From Candidatus Latescibacterota bacterium (GTDB lineage Bacteria; Latescibacterota; UBA2968; UBA8231): a stretch of DNA of 64,000 bases. The notes beneath the pieces are model-generated. The model was not told the DNA's origin. It was given only the letters and a program-made list of their open reading frames with translations, and made no database searches. Within the stretch, counting starts at the first letter, position 1. Every line of letters starts with the position of its first letter. The DNA is taken from NCBI GenBank assembly GCA_022819745.1, contig JAJEGS010000039.1:434001-498000 (forward strand). The letters run 5' to 3'. The position numbers and the translations under genes were made by a program. Positions 15,277 to 24,517 of this stretch are shown piece by piece.

Positions 15277-15561
15277 ATGACCAACAAACTCAAAAATGCT
15301 TTCGACAAAATCTCAACTCTGAGCGAAAAAGAGCAGGACGCTATCGCGGAAGCTCTCCTAGCGGTAGTAGATGATACTTGGGGTCCAGAGGACGATAAGG
15401 ACGAAGCCGAATGGGACGTCCTAGTGGGATCAAAAAGATCTCATGCTTGGTTGGACAAAATGGTAAAGCAGGTTCGGCAAGATATTCAAGAAGGAAGTCA
15501 GGAAACCATCCGCAGCGGCATGAGCACGGCAGCGTGGCGTTCCTCCCTCGACTCAAAATGA
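15277..15561 (+). CDS. Hypothetical small protein (antitoxin-like)
   Basis: A 94-residue protein I cannot assign. The N-terminus is a charged helix (LKNAFDKISTLSEKEQDAIA) followed by an acidic middle (VDDTWGPEDDKDEAEWDVLV) and a basic helix (AWLDKMVKQVRQDIQEG, to about residue 73). This layout resembles small antitoxins that precede RelE/ParE toxins. The last 21 codons overlap, head-on, the 3' end of the sigma-clamp gene and look like read-through, so the original C-terminus and any toxin partner may have been lost. A plausible promoter lies at 15218-15246. Confidence 0.55.
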   Translation: MTNKLKNAFDKISTLSEKEQDAIAEALLAVVDDTWGPEDDKDEAEWDVLVGSKRSHAWLDKMVKQVRQDIQEGSQETIRSGMSTAAWRSSLDSK

Positions 15562-16847
15562 AGGGGTGCTTCACTATGGTTAAAATACATCCGTATCTCC
15601 TCTGCCGCGTCTTTCAGTGCCTCCACAATCGTCTTAAGAGAATCGCGATTGAGATCGACGCGGAATGATCCTCCATCCTCGATATTCGTCACATCAGCAG
15701 GGCAACTCACGGAATGCTCCCAGTCCGGGAAGTCGTCGCCGTGCAAATCGTCCGCATTTTCCTCGGTCCGACTAAACCCCTGATCCCGCGTCGTTCGCAA
15801 CGCCAGTCTCCCCTCCGTACTCGACACCCGCATCTGTACGCGGGGCATGTACTCCCAGCCGCTTTTCCCCAGTTCGTGACGCTCTCTGAGGAACGGCTCA
15901 ATCTCCTCCAAGCAGGCCATCAGACTCTCGCTGCGCACGACCGCTGAGATCGGACCGGGAATGCCAACGGCCTCTTGATACTTGAGGTACGGTCCGGGAG
16001 TTGCAGGGAACGTCATCCTGCGACCGTCCGCAGTCTGCAACGTGGCCGACTCCTCTTCGAGAATCAACGTCGCCGAGTCAGTCTCCGGGATCATTTCAGG
16101 GCGCAGCGAATCTAAGATCATCGGGGCTGGCAGCGACGCTAGCCCCTTACTCGACCAGTTGAGCAGCCGCGAACCGTCCGTTGCGACAACTCTGCCGCCA
16201 GCGTCGAGACAGACGCAGTGCATAATGGGCCGCTTGGGATCGTCGCTCGTGAAGCGAGCTACGTGACGCAGTCCGGCCAGATCGTCCGGGCCGAGTTTGA
16301 ATGTCTGTGCCGTGTTGGATTCCGCCATCGCCGTGATCTCCTTTTGCAAGCGTTTCCGGGCCTTTTGCAGACGGCTCTTTACCACTCCAGTTTGGAGGTG
16401 CAACAATTTTGCTGTCTGCTGATATGAATAGCCCTTGAGGTAGTGGTGGACGATCACGTCTCGGTGGGGATCACTCAATCGCCCGATCGCCTTCCGCACC
16501 AGTGCCCTGATCTCCTGCTTCTCCTGCTCGGGCGGTGCTGCCAAGTCGAACTGATCTAGCAGATTGAGTTGCGTGATACGACGCCGCTGCCACATGCGCG
16601 CTTTGTTGTCCGCAATCGAGCACAGCCAAGCGCCGAATCGCTCGGGAGCGCGCAGCTCCGCTAGCTGCTGGTACGCGGCAATGAACGCCTCCTGTAGGAC
16701 GTCCTCTGCCGCCTCTTGCGAACCCAGCCTGCGAGTGAGCCGCACCAGCAGCCACGGCGTGTGTTCCTCAACGAGCGAACCAAACGCCGCGGAGTCGCCA
16801 GCAGCCGCCTTCTGCACGCAATTTTCTCCACTCCGTTCCATGATCAC
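15498..16847 (-). CDS. ECF sigma factor fused to a DNA sliding-clamp-like (DnaN domain 2-3) C-terminal region
   Basis: A 449-residue protein. Residues about 10-80 form sigma region 2 (EEHTPWLLVRLTRRLGSQEA, then EDVLQEAFIAAYQQL and FGAWLCSIADNKARMWQRRR). Residues about 112-168 form region 4 (LSDPHRDVIVHHYLKGYSYQ then VVKSRLQKARKRL). Normal ECF factors end there. The extra 270 residues look like the bacterial polymerase III beta clamp: LDAGGRVVATDGSRLLNW (214-231) matches the clamp domain 2 signature VATDGxRL, FRVDLNRDSLKTIVEALK (395-412) matches the domain 3 core helix region, and the protein ends AVLMPLRMVS like the VMPMRL end of DnaN. Domain 1 of a clamp is absent. It probably directs RNA polymerase to a special regulon and may dimerise or bind DNA through the clamp part, which is inference. 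No anti-sigma factor is adjacent. Confidence 0.85.
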   Translation of the reverse strand: MIMERSGENCVQKAAAGDSAAFGSLVEEHTPWLLVRLTRRLGSQEAAEDVLQEAFIAAYQQLAELRAPERFGAWLCSIADNKARMWQRRRITQLNLLDQFDLAAPPEQEKQEIRALVRKAIGRLSDPHRDVIVHHYLKGYSYQQTAKLLHLQTGVVKSRLQKARKRLQKEITAMAESNTAQTFKLGPDDLAGLRHVARFTSDDPKRPIMHCVCLDAGGRVVATDGSRLLNWSSKGLASLPAPMILDSLRPEMIPETDSATLILEEESATLQTADGRRMTFPATPGPYLKYQEAVGIPGPISAVVRSESLMACLEEIEPFLRERHELGKSGWEYMPRVQMRVSSTEGRLALRTTRDQGFSRTEENADDLHGDDFPDWEHSVSCPADVTNIEDGGSFRVDLNRDSLKTIVEALKDAAEEIRMYFNHSEAPLHFESREERHAAVLMPLRMVS

Positions 16848-16968
16848 CCTTATAGTTGCTTCTTAGGCGACAAAGGTATCCGCAAAAAGGAGCCGTCGGG
16901 ACAAATCCCGCCAGCATCTTCAATTCCGGCTAGTTGTTCTTTCGTGGGTCGGACGCGAGTCTGACGCG

Positions 16969-18222
16969 CTAGAAATTATACATCAAGCTCAGCTCAACGA
17001 AGCTGTCGCGGCGGGTCTCGTAGTGGATATCCGCTTGGTCGATATTGAGGAGATAGATCGACTCCAAATTCACAGACCACTGGTCAGCGATGCGCCGCTC
17101 CAACGCGACGGCCAGTGCGCGCGTAGTCCGGTCCACATCCCCCAGCATACTAACGACAATTTCACTGCTCTGAACGTCGTTGAGCACAAGGCGAGCGGCG
17201 CAGAAGAGATCGTTTTCGAGCGTGTTGGGCGAGCGGCTTGGGGTTGCATTGCGGCCGCGCCCGTCGTAATTCCATTCGCCGAGCAGACTGAGATCGGCAG
17301 CCGAGCCAAAGACAGAATAGAACGTGTATTCGCCGCCAAAAACAGAAGCAACGTAATCCTCTTCCCGGCCAGACAGGTTGCGAGCGCCGGCGCGCTGAAT
17401 AGCCTCCAGCTTGAACAACCAAGAGCCGACCGTTAGCTGAGCGTCCAGCCCAAATTGGCGAATTTGCGCGTAGTACTGACCTAAGGCCGGTGCGCCGCCA
17501 GAATCCAAGAGTATCTTCAGAGCAGGCTCCCGGCTAGTGCCGTTGAATGCACTCACCCCCAGATCGAGAAGTCCAAAGCTGTGACTGTAGCGGGCGGCAA
17601 AATCCACATGCCGCTCCTTGGCCTCGCTCTCGTACTCGACATGCTCAGCTTCTACCACGAGCGGCAGACGCAGACGACCGGCTTGGCCCGGAAAGGTGCG
17701 GGCGCGGTGATAGGGCAGACCTAGTATTTCCATCACACCCCAATCGCTAGACCAGGTGAAATACACCATGGGTTGCCCCAGCTTGGCCTCTCCGGCCGGA
17801 TGTTCGACGAAATCGACTTGGTTGACAATATCGACCAAATGCTGCGATTCGGTGACGCCCCAGAACACCTGATCGACGCCCACGCGCAGTTCCCATTCGC
17901 CGTCGCCGATTTCGCCGAATAGCAGCAGATAGGCTTCGCGCAGATCGGCGTGGGTGCGGCGTGAATCTGAGTTGTCGTAGCGGAAGAAAGGAGCTAACGT
18001 GAGGCTTCTACCTCCGGAGTCTTCCAAGTAGAGTTCGGGCACCGCAACAAAGCCGCTCGCGAGTGAGCGTTGGCCGGGGTGAGCACCGGCTTGGGGGAAC
18101 CACCGGCTTTCGCCGTTCAAGCGCCCGGAGAACTCGTGCTCAATCTCAGCCCATGCCTCGACGGCAAAAACCAAGATCCAGATAGCACCGAGAGCCGCCC
18201 GAAGTAGCATCAACACGCTCAT
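16969..18222 (-). CDS. Outer-membrane beta-barrel protein (porin-like)
   Basis: A 417-residue exported protein. The N-terminal signal peptide (MSVLMLLRAALGAIWILVFA, cleavage after about AWA at 26) leads into alternating strands rich in aromatic girdle residues throughout. The C-terminal residue is Phe in SLMYNF, the signature recognised by the BAM complex. The long middle carries repeated amphipathic strands such as DLREAYLLLFGEIGDGEWEL and RLRLPLVVEAEHVEYESEA. It shares strand with the DHA2 transporter, LolA-like and MMPL genes upstream, consistent with an outer-membrane component for the same export or lipid-handling system. I cannot name a specific family; DUF1302-type proteins are similar in context. 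Confidence 0.75.
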   Translation of the reverse strand: MSVLMLLRAALGAIWILVFAVEAWAEIEHEFSGRLNGESRWFPQAGAHPGQRSLASGFVAVPELYLEDSGGRSLTLAPFFRYDNSDSRRTHADLREAYLLLFGEIGDGEWELRVGVDQVFWGVTESQHLVDIVNQVDFVEHPAGEAKLGQPMVYFTWSSDWGVMEILGLPYHRARTFPGQAGRLRLPLVVEAEHVEYESEAKERHVDFAARYSHSFGLLDLGVSAFNGTSREPALKILLDSGGAPALGQYYAQIRQFGLDAQLTVGSWLFKLEAIQRAGARNLSGREEDYVASVFGGEYTFYSVFGSAADLSLLGEWNYDGRGRNATPSRSPNTLENDLFCAARLVLNDVQSSEIVVSMLGDVDRTTRALAVALERRIADQWSVNLESIYLLNIDQADIHYETRRDSFVELSLMYNF

Positions 18223-18276
18223 TTCAGCCCGGTTTGCTTGTAATCGCGATCGTTTATCTGGGTCTCGGCAATGAAA

Positions 18277-19890
18277 TTACTCATTCGATCTCACTTCTTC
18301 ATCATTTTCAAGCGTTTGAGAATCTCTTCCCTCCGAATCCTCTTTAGACACCCTCAAAAACAGCGACAAAACCACCGACAGCGCTGTGACCACTACGCCG
18401 ATCACAAACACATCTCCCACGGCCTCAGCCAGCGCCGAGTGGAGTGTACCCAGCAATGCGTCCGCCATCTGAGCTTCCGTGAATTCGGCTCTCAGCACAT
18501 CCAAGGCGGCCGGATCGACTAGCACCCTCGGGTTGTCCTTTATGGCGTCCAACCGACCCGGGCCGAGCGCCGCCCTGACCGCATCGGCGACAGTCTCTTC
18601 CACTCTTGCAGAAAATCTATGCGTCATCACAACGCCTAGCACGGCGAGTCCCAGCGTACCGCCGATCAGCCGGTAGAATAGAAGCGCCGAAGTAGCAGCA
18701 CCCACGAGCCTAAACGGCACCGTGTTCTGAACGGCGAGGTTGAACGTGGCCAGTACGCCGCCAATCCCAAGTGCCATGATCACAACGCATCCCACGGCCA
18801 TGAAGGAACTGGTATTCACATTCATGGTAGAGATGAAGTACATACCGAGGGCCATTAAGCCCGTACTAATCAACGCCTGTCGTCGAAAGCGTCCGTCCCT
18901 CCTAGCGAGCATTCGCCCCGACACTATCGCACCAACGACAATTCCAAGTATCAAGGGAGTCAGGAAACCGCCGCTGCTGGTAGGCGAGACACCCAGAACG
19001 CCCTGGAAGAAAAGCGGTAAAAAAACAATAGTTCCATACAGTCCAAAGCCGGCGAGAAATGCAACTGCTGCCGCGATGGCAACCACTCTGAATCTGTATA
19101 TCTCGAAAGGCATAATGGGAGCAACCGCCTTCGATTCTACGGTTGCGAATATCGCCGTCATAACTAGACCGAAGGCCAGTAAGCCGATAACCTGCAGTGT
19201 ATCCCACGCATAATGGACCCCTACTATGGACAACGCGAGCAGTATGGGTACGACGGAGAGTACCAAAGTTACCATACCAAGATAGTCCAGACTGCGGTTT
19301 TGTACCTCGGGCCGGATCGGCGGAAAAGTCCGAATGATCAGCAGTAGAATCGGAATCCCGATTGGAATATTGATGAAGAATATCCAGTGCCATGAAAGCA
19401 CATCAGTGAGGATGCCGCCCAGCGTCGGTCCGATAACCGAAGCCACCCCGTACACGAGACTTATTAATCCTTGATACCTACCTCGAACTTCGGGTGGGAA
19501 CAGATCGGCAGTTACCAGAAATCCGTACGCCATGATGGTCCCACCGCCGATGCCCTGTACGGCGCGGAAGGCGATGAGCTGGTTCATGGTCTGGCTCATG
19601 CCTGCCGGTATAGAGCCGACGATCAAGACCGCTGTGCCAAGGACTAAGAAAACCTTGCGCCCGTACAAATCGGTTAGCCGTCCCACAATCGGGATCGATA
19701 CCGTGGCCGCAACCAAGTATGCAGTCGCAGCCCATGTGTAGCGATCGAAACCGCCGAGGTCCGCGATGATGACGGGCATCGCAGTGGCGACGACGGTCTG
19801 ACCCAGCGCAGCCATAAACATCGCCAGCATCACGCCCAACATCGCCAGCATCACCTGTTTTGCCGGAAGTTGTACGAAGTCTTTTTCCAT
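18277..19890 (-). CDS. MFS transporter, DHA2 family (EmrB/QacA type)
   Basis: A 537-residue inner-membrane proton-driven drug exporter with about 14 hydrophobic segments. The loop after TM2 carries the MFS motif GRLTDLYGRKVFLV (about 65-78), TM5 has the antiporter motif C-like LVYGVASVIGPTLGGILTD (about 146-164), and TM1 starts MAALGQTVVATAMPVI, typical of DHA2. A large loop with charged helices (about 440-490) precedes the last segment, and the C-terminal tail is acidic. It lies between the LolA-like gene (116-nt gap) and the barrel protein gene (54-nt gap) on the same strand. Substrates cannot be inferred. Confidence 0.92.
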   Translation of the reverse strand: MEKDFVQLPAKQVMLAMLGVMLAMFMAALGQTVVATAMPVIIADLGGFDRYTWAATAYLVAATVSIPIVGRLTDLYGRKVFLVLGTAVLIVGSIPAGMSQTMNQLIAFRAVQGIGGGTIMAYGFLVTADLFPPEVRGRYQGLISLVYGVASVIGPTLGGILTDVLSWHWIFFINIPIGIPILLLIIRTFPPIRPEVQNRSLDYLGMVTLVLSVVPILLALSIVGVHYAWDTLQVIGLLAFGLVMTAIFATVESKAVAPIMPFEIYRFRVVAIAAAVAFLAGFGLYGTIVFLPLFFQGVLGVSPTSSGGFLTPLILGIVVGAIVSGRMLARRDGRFRRQALISTGLMALGMYFISTMNVNTSSFMAVGCVVIMALGIGGVLATFNLAVQNTVPFRLVGAATSALLFYRLIGGTLGLAVLGVVMTHRFSARVEETVADAVRAALGPGRLDAIKDNPRVLVDPAALDVLRAEFTEAQMADALLGTLHSALAEAVGDVFVIGVVVTALSVVLSLFLRVSKEDSEGRDSQTLENDEEVRSNE

Positions 19891-20006
19891 TGACTGATCG
19901 GCGGAAGCACTTAAAGGCGCATAGCGCGTCTAGATCATAAAAAGAGGCTCCTGATTCTACTGCTTTAAGGAACCTCATGCGGCGGGAATGTTGGCACGGA
20001 ACAGCA

Positions 20007-20816
20007 TCAACGCGCCCGTTTTAGCCCGGTGCGCGTAAAATCGCGGTCGTCTAGGTCTGTTTGGAATTGAAAATCCGTCCAAGTCAAAACAGTGCTTTTC
20101 CCGGTCAAATGATTTTCCATCGTCATCTCGCCAGCGCGCCAGTAACGCTCCAGGTACTGCTGGTAATTCCCCAGTGTGAGCGTCTTCAAATGAGCATCCT
20201 TGCGGTCGTAGTACTCCACCTTCCACACGCGCAACTCATCCTTGTCGCGCCAGACCACCTGGCGACTATAGCCCGATTTCTTATCGACGGGAACGCGTTC
20301 GGAGACCGTGCAGGTCAACTCGCCACAAGGCTCGTCGCGCAGGTAGCGGTAGGTGTATTTCTCCACGGCCTCGGCGGTCAGATCCTCATAGGCAAATTCG
20401 CTCCCCATGAAGGAGCCGGAGCGGTTCGACGAACTAATGCGCTTGACTCGCTTCAGAGCGGGTAGGTAGAGCCATTGATCGTCCGCGCTTTCCCGATGCG
20501 CGTGAATCAGCAGCGCCGTTCCTTGGACATCGCGCGGCTCGTCGAACACAAACAAGCTCTTGTCGCCATCGTCGGGGACTTCGAGAACCTTCACCCGGAG
20601 CTGGCGTCGGCTCTCCTGCCCGTGTTTGTTGCGCAGCACCATGGTTTGTTGGGCCGTAAAGTTGCCAAAGCCTTCCTCACGCGTGCGGGAATCCTCGGCG
20701 ATTTTCAGTCCAGTTTCCTCGGGAGTAGGACTTTCGGAGTGAACAGGTGCCGCGCCGAGACAGAAAACGATAAAACAAAGCGCGAAAAACGGCAGCATGA
20801 GTCGCGTGGAAATCAT
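20007..20816 (-). CDS. Outer membrane lipoprotein-sorting (LolA-like) protein
   Basis: A 269-residue periplasmic protein with a signal peptide (MISTRLMLPFFALCFIVFCL, cleavage near APVHS about 27). The body has the LolA/LolB-type half-barrel sequence of COG2834: MVLRNKHGQESRRQLRVKVL, DDGDKSLFVFDEPRDVQGTA, WLYLPALKRVKRISSSNRSG and SFMGSEFAYEDLTAE. Proteins of this group carry lipid or lipoprotein and are regularly encoded next to MMPL/RND exporters. The start overlaps the exporter stop by 4 nt (ATGA at 20813-20816), so the two work together, probably as the periplasmic partner in lipid export. Confidence 0.88.
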   Translation of the reverse strand: MISTRLMLPFFALCFIVFCLGAAPVHSESPTPEETGLKIAEDSRTREEGFGNFTAQQTMVLRNKHGQESRRQLRVKVLEVPDDGDKSLFVFDEPRDVQGTALLIHAHRESADDQWLYLPALKRVKRISSSNRSGSFMGSEFAYEDLTAEAVEKYTYRYLRDEPCGELTCTVSERVPVDKKSGYSRQVVWRDKDELRVWKVEYYDRKDAHLKTLTLGNYQQYLERYWRAGEMTMENHLTGKSTVLTWTDFQFQTDLDDRDFTRTGLKRAR

Positions 20817-23095
20817 GAATTTCTCCGGTCGATGGCAATCAGCAGCGTTGGCAGGAGTAGGAAATCGGCGACAAGCGCGAAGACAATCGTGATGGTGACC
20901 AAAAGCCCAAGTGCCCAGCTCACCTCAAATCCCGATGTGGCAAACACCAGAAAGCCGGCCGACAAGACCGCGGTCGTCGTCCATAAAGCGTGCCCCACCA
21001 TGTGGAAGGCAGAGCGCACGGCCTCGGGTGCGGCAAGGCCCTCGCGCCGGGCCTTCAGATATTTGCTCAGAAAATGAACCGTATCGTCCACGACAATCCC
21101 GAAGACAACGGCGATGACCACTGAGGACGCAATGCCCACATGACCGACGAGATAACCCCACAGGCCGAAGCTCATAATGGCGGGAATAAAATTGGGCAGC
21201 AGACTGAGAAGCCCGACCCGCACGCTCTTGAAAATCCAAATCAGAATGAACGAAATGAGCACCATAGCCGTGATCGTACCGCGCAACATGCTGTTAATGT
21301 TGCGCAGCGACAGATGGGCAAACACGACACTCAGGCCCGATGCTTCTTGGGCAAAAGCGGGGGCATTGGCGCGCAGCCAGACTTGGGCGCGTTTATCGAG
21401 TTCGCGTATATCGCGCGACCACGCATTTTTGGTTGTCACGACTAGACGCGTAGCGGATTTGGCGACATCAATGCGGTCGTTGAGGTCACTGCCAAACGGC
21501 AGCGAAAGCTCGTAGAGCAACAGGTACTGCGCCGCAAGGTCCGAGTCTTCGGGCAAGCGGTAAAAGGCAGGATCGTCGCCGTGCATGTTTTTGTTGAGAC
21601 GCTTCATAATGTCCGAAAACGCCTGAACATGAGTCACTTCGGGTTGCTGTCGGTACCACTCGGCGAACGCATCAACCTTGCGCAAATAGTCGGGATCAGT
21701 GATGCCGCCTTCGCGCCCTGCACTCAGCGAGTATTCCAGCTTGTCTAACCCAGTTAGGTTATCAATGACATAATCCGTATCGCGCCGGAACTCGTAGCGA
21801 TCATCAAAATACTGCGCCATGTTGTCGCTCAGCTCAATGCGGGGAATGCCGATTATCAGCACAACAATCACCAAGGACATGGCCACGAGCAGGAATGTAC
21901 TCCGAGCGATGACAAAGTCGGCGAAGCGGTCGAAGAAGGCCGTTTCCTCGGCCTGGACGCGGCGCGTGCGCAACGGCAGAATCGAGAGCAATGCCGGCAG
22001 CAGCGTCATCGTGTATATGAGAGCGCACAATACGCCAAACGCCACGTAATTGCCCAAGACGTGAAACGGCGGCGAATCCGAGGCATTCAGGCTGAGGAAT
22101 CCAATCGCTGTTGTAACCGATGTAATAAATACCGGATAGGCATTAATGCGAATCGATTCGACAATCGCCGCGTTTCTATCCAGACCGCGCCGCATACCCA
22201 GTAAAACACTCGTGACAATGTGAATCGAATCCGCGATGGCGATCACCATGACAATGATCGGCACGCCAGCATTGGTGGGGCTGAACACCACGCCATTCCA
22301 GCCGGCGAATCCCAAGGTCGTATTGACGACAAACACCAGCACGGCGACAACGGCCAACGTGCTGAGAATCGAGCGCAAGAGAATAATGGTGGCACCTACG
22401 ATGATGACAAACACAATAGGTGTCAGGGTCTGCATGTCGTCCTGTGTAGCATCGGAGAACGCCCGGTGCATGACGACATCGCCGGTCATGTAATAATCAA
22501 TGTTCGGATGGCTCGTGCGGGCCTCGGCTAGGAGCGAGTGGAGATAATCGGTGATTTCGACTACGGCCTGATCTGGATTTTCAGGCAAGATAAAATTGAT
22601 AGCCACCCCGGCCGTGCGTCCGTCATGCGCGACCAGCCGCCCGGCAATTTCAGCCGCGTCCAACGCGATCTTTTCGATGCGCACCACATCGGTATCGCTC
22701 AGTGCAGATGCGTCCTCAACGAGCGGCGCGACGACCAAATCGTCCTCAAATGCTTCGCTGTGGGTATAGTTGGTAAGGGAATTGACGCGACTAGAATAGG
22801 GCGTGCGCCACGCGGCTTCGGTCAATTCCTCAATCGCGCCAAGCACCTCGCGGGTGAACACCGAGCCATCGCGGGGCGCAACGGCAATCAGCGCCGCATT
22901 GGAGACGGAATACGTGTTTTCCAAGGCGTCGAACGCGGCCAGTTGCGGATTGTCGGCGCTGAACAGAACGCGATAATCATTGGTAACGGTGATGAAGCGA
23001 GCACCAGCCGTGATGGCGAGCATGACCAGCGTTGCCAGCACGACGACCAGCCAGCGACGGCGAAGAACAGCGGCGATGTAGCGTTCCAATTGCAT
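20813..23095 (-). CDS. RND superfamily transporter (MMPL family)
   Basis: A 760-residue inner-membrane exporter with about 12 membrane segments in two halves. Each half has one segment, a large periplasmic loop (about 32-220 and about 420-600), then five segments. The N-terminus (YIAAVLRRRWLVVVLATLVM) and the segment GVVFSPTNAGVPIIVMVIAI are typical of MMPL/SSD-type RND proteins. The charged proton-relay region in the second half reads VVFGIVVDDTVHFLSKYL (about 680-697). Such proteins move hydrophobic molecules, for example hopanoids or wax-like lipids, towards the outer membrane. It is coupled by a 4-nt overlap to the LolA-like gene. Confidence 0.9.
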   Translation of the reverse strand: MQLERYIAAVLRRRWLVVVLATLVMLAITAGARFITVTNDYRVLFSADNPQLAAFDALENTYSVSNAALIAVAPRDGSVFTREVLGAIEELTEAAWRTPYSSRVNSLTNYTHSEAFEDDLVVAPLVEDASALSDTDVVRIEKIALDAAEIAGRLVAHDGRTAGVAINFILPENPDQAVVEITDYLHSLLAEARTSHPNIDYYMTGDVVMHRAFSDATQDDMQTLTPIVFVIIVGATIILLRSILSTLAVVAVLVFVVNTTLGFAGWNGVVFSPTNAGVPIIVMVIAIADSIHIVTSVLLGMRRGLDRNAAIVESIRINAYPVFITSVTTAIGFLSLNASDSPPFHVLGNYVAFGVLCALIYTMTLLPALLSILPLRTRRVQAEETAFFDRFADFVIARSTFLLVAMSLVIVVLIIGIPRIELSDNMAQYFDDRYEFRRDTDYVIDNLTGLDKLEYSLSAGREGGITDPDYLRKVDAFAEWYRQQPEVTHVQAFSDIMKRLNKNMHGDDPAFYRLPEDSDLAAQYLLLYELSLPFGSDLNDRIDVAKSATRLVVTTKNAWSRDIRELDKRAQVWLRANAPAFAQEASGLSVVFAHLSLRNINSMLRGTITAMVLISFILIWIFKSVRVGLLSLLPNFIPAIMSFGLWGYLVGHVGIASSVVIAVVFGIVVDDTVHFLSKYLKARREGLAAPEAVRSAFHMVGHALWTTTAVLSAGFLVFATSGFEVSWALGLLVTITIVFALVADFLLLPTLLIAIDRRNS

Positions 23096-23262
23096 AGGTG
23101 TTTTCTAAAGCGTTGAACGCGACGTGTTGCGGATAATATAGCAAGCCGGAATGATTTGAAAGATTCGAGCGGTGGAGCGTCTTGTGCATCCTATTCTGCG
23201 TCTATCTGCGTCCATCTGCGGATCACCTTGTAAATGATGTAGGGCTGCTATAGAACCCGGTC

Positions 23263-24438
23263 TCACCAACGCGATGGGTCTCCGTGTAGCTCGTCGGGCA
23301 ATCGGTAACTGATCCCCTCTTCTTCGAGCACAGATATGTCGAGCATGGTCATAAAATTTTGCGTGCGCAGACCTTTGGCACGCTGCCCAGGTCCTCTAAG
23401 GGCATCAATAATCTCTTGGACTCTGCGCCGCATCCGCAAATACACCAACGCCCCAGTCGTCCGACTTTTCGGGAACATGAGTTGATCGGCGAGCTCGTCT
23501 CCGAGCAGTGCGCGCGAAAGGCGGTATCCATAGCTAAGCAGGGCCTTGCGCTCGTCTTTGTCTTCAATGCCGATCACTAAGGGGGCCGAGTTAATCACCG
23601 AGTTTGCCATCGCAATGGCTTCCACGCCGAAGGGCGGCTCGCACATGTAGCCCACGCGGAATGTTTCGCGGGCTTCGGCTTCATTGCGGAATAAGAGCGC
23701 GTCGGGCACTCCCATCAGCCAAGCGGCGTAGCGCCAGATTTGCATAAAACTGTCGCGCTCTTCGTCGTTCAGCCGCGCTCCAATCCTCCCGGCTGCCCAC
23801 AGCATCATTCCAGAGAAGTTACAGGACGCGAGCGCAATGTGGGCAGCACTCAGCGGCATTCCGTGCGCTTCTTGGTCCCAGTCTTCAGAAACGAGCAACT
23901 GTTGCCTGACCCGCGCGTGTACCAGCCGGAGGCGGACGGACAGTTTCCAGCCCTCGCCGTGCCGCTCTAGGCCGCCTGGCAACATAATTTCTAAGAGGTG
24001 CCGGATATTCTGCCGCAGCCGCCGCACACCCCGATCGGTCAGCCGCCCCGTGATGAAGAACGATTGGCTGATTAGCGTCGTGAAACCCCGGACGATGATA
24101 TCCGTGACAAACGCGGTGAGAAATAGGTCTGAGTAGGCGTGAAATTTGCGGCATCCAGCATACACTACCTGTGAGTCGAACCACTCCGGCGGCGTCCCAA
24201 TCCGATCGAAGAACTCCCTCACTTCCTGCGGTGCAGCGCGCAATGCCTCCTCATCCTCATCCATCCCAGCCCTGATGAACTCGGCCTGCTGATCTTGGTC
24301 AGCGGCAGCTATTACATTGACTAGGGCATCGGCTTCAGGATCGCCGATAAGCGTGTGCTCAATGTACTTATCGGCAAGCTCGGGGTCGGACGCACGGGCC
24401 TTTTCGTACCCAAGCTGATATGCGATAGGTATTTGCAT
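23263..24438 (-). CDS. Oxygenase MpaB family protein (DUF2236-like)
   Basis: A 391-residue protein related to the MpaB/latex-clearing (Lcp) group of histidine-ligated haem oxygenases. Family-like stretches are GCRKFHAYSDLFLTAFVTDI (about 95-114), TLISQSFFITGRLTDRGVRR (about 121-140), VRLRLVHARVRQQLLVSEDW (about 167-186) and FMQIWRYAAWLMGVPDALLF (about 231-250). Candidate haem ligands are among the His residues in the helices at 100-185. It probably oxidises a hydrophobic or alkene substrate, which would fit the neighbouring lipid exporter; this is inference. The gene has its own strong promoter at 24518-24547 and stands 167 nt ahead of the exporter gene. Confidence 0.8.
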   Translation of the reverse strand: MQIPIAYQLGYEKARASDPELADKYIEHTLIGDPEADALVNVIAAADQDQQAEFIRAGMDEDEEALRAAPQEVREFFDRIGTPPEWFDSQVVYAGCRKFHAYSDLFLTAFVTDIIVRGFTTLISQSFFITGRLTDRGVRRLRQNIRHLLEIMLPGGLERHGEGWKLSVRLRLVHARVRQQLLVSEDWDQEAHGMPLSAAHIALASCNFSGMMLWAAGRIGARLNDEERDSFMQIWRYAAWLMGVPDALLFRNEAEARETFRVGYMCEPPFGVEAIAMANSVINSAPLVIGIEDKDERKALLSYGYRLSRALLGDELADQLMFPKSRTTGALVYLRMRRRVQEIIDALRGPGQRAKGLRTQNFMTMLDISVLEEEGISYRLPDELHGDPSRW

Positions 24439-24475
24439 TCGGCGAGACCTATTGAACCTTGACGCCTTGTCGCAT

Positions 24476-24515
24476 TTAGTCCAACGTGTTGAAAGAACCT
24501 TTTTGTTAGTCCAAC
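24476..24515 (-). promoter_or_regulatory. Direct-repeat operator candidate upstream of the MpaB-family gene
   Basis: Two copies of GTTGGACTAA, read on the minus strand, at 24506-24515 and 24476-24485. They are spaced 30 bp apart, close to three helical turns, and sit just downstream of the -10 box, where a repressor would block transcription. No regulator gene is adjacent. Confidence 0.5.
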
Positions 24516-24517
24516 CT

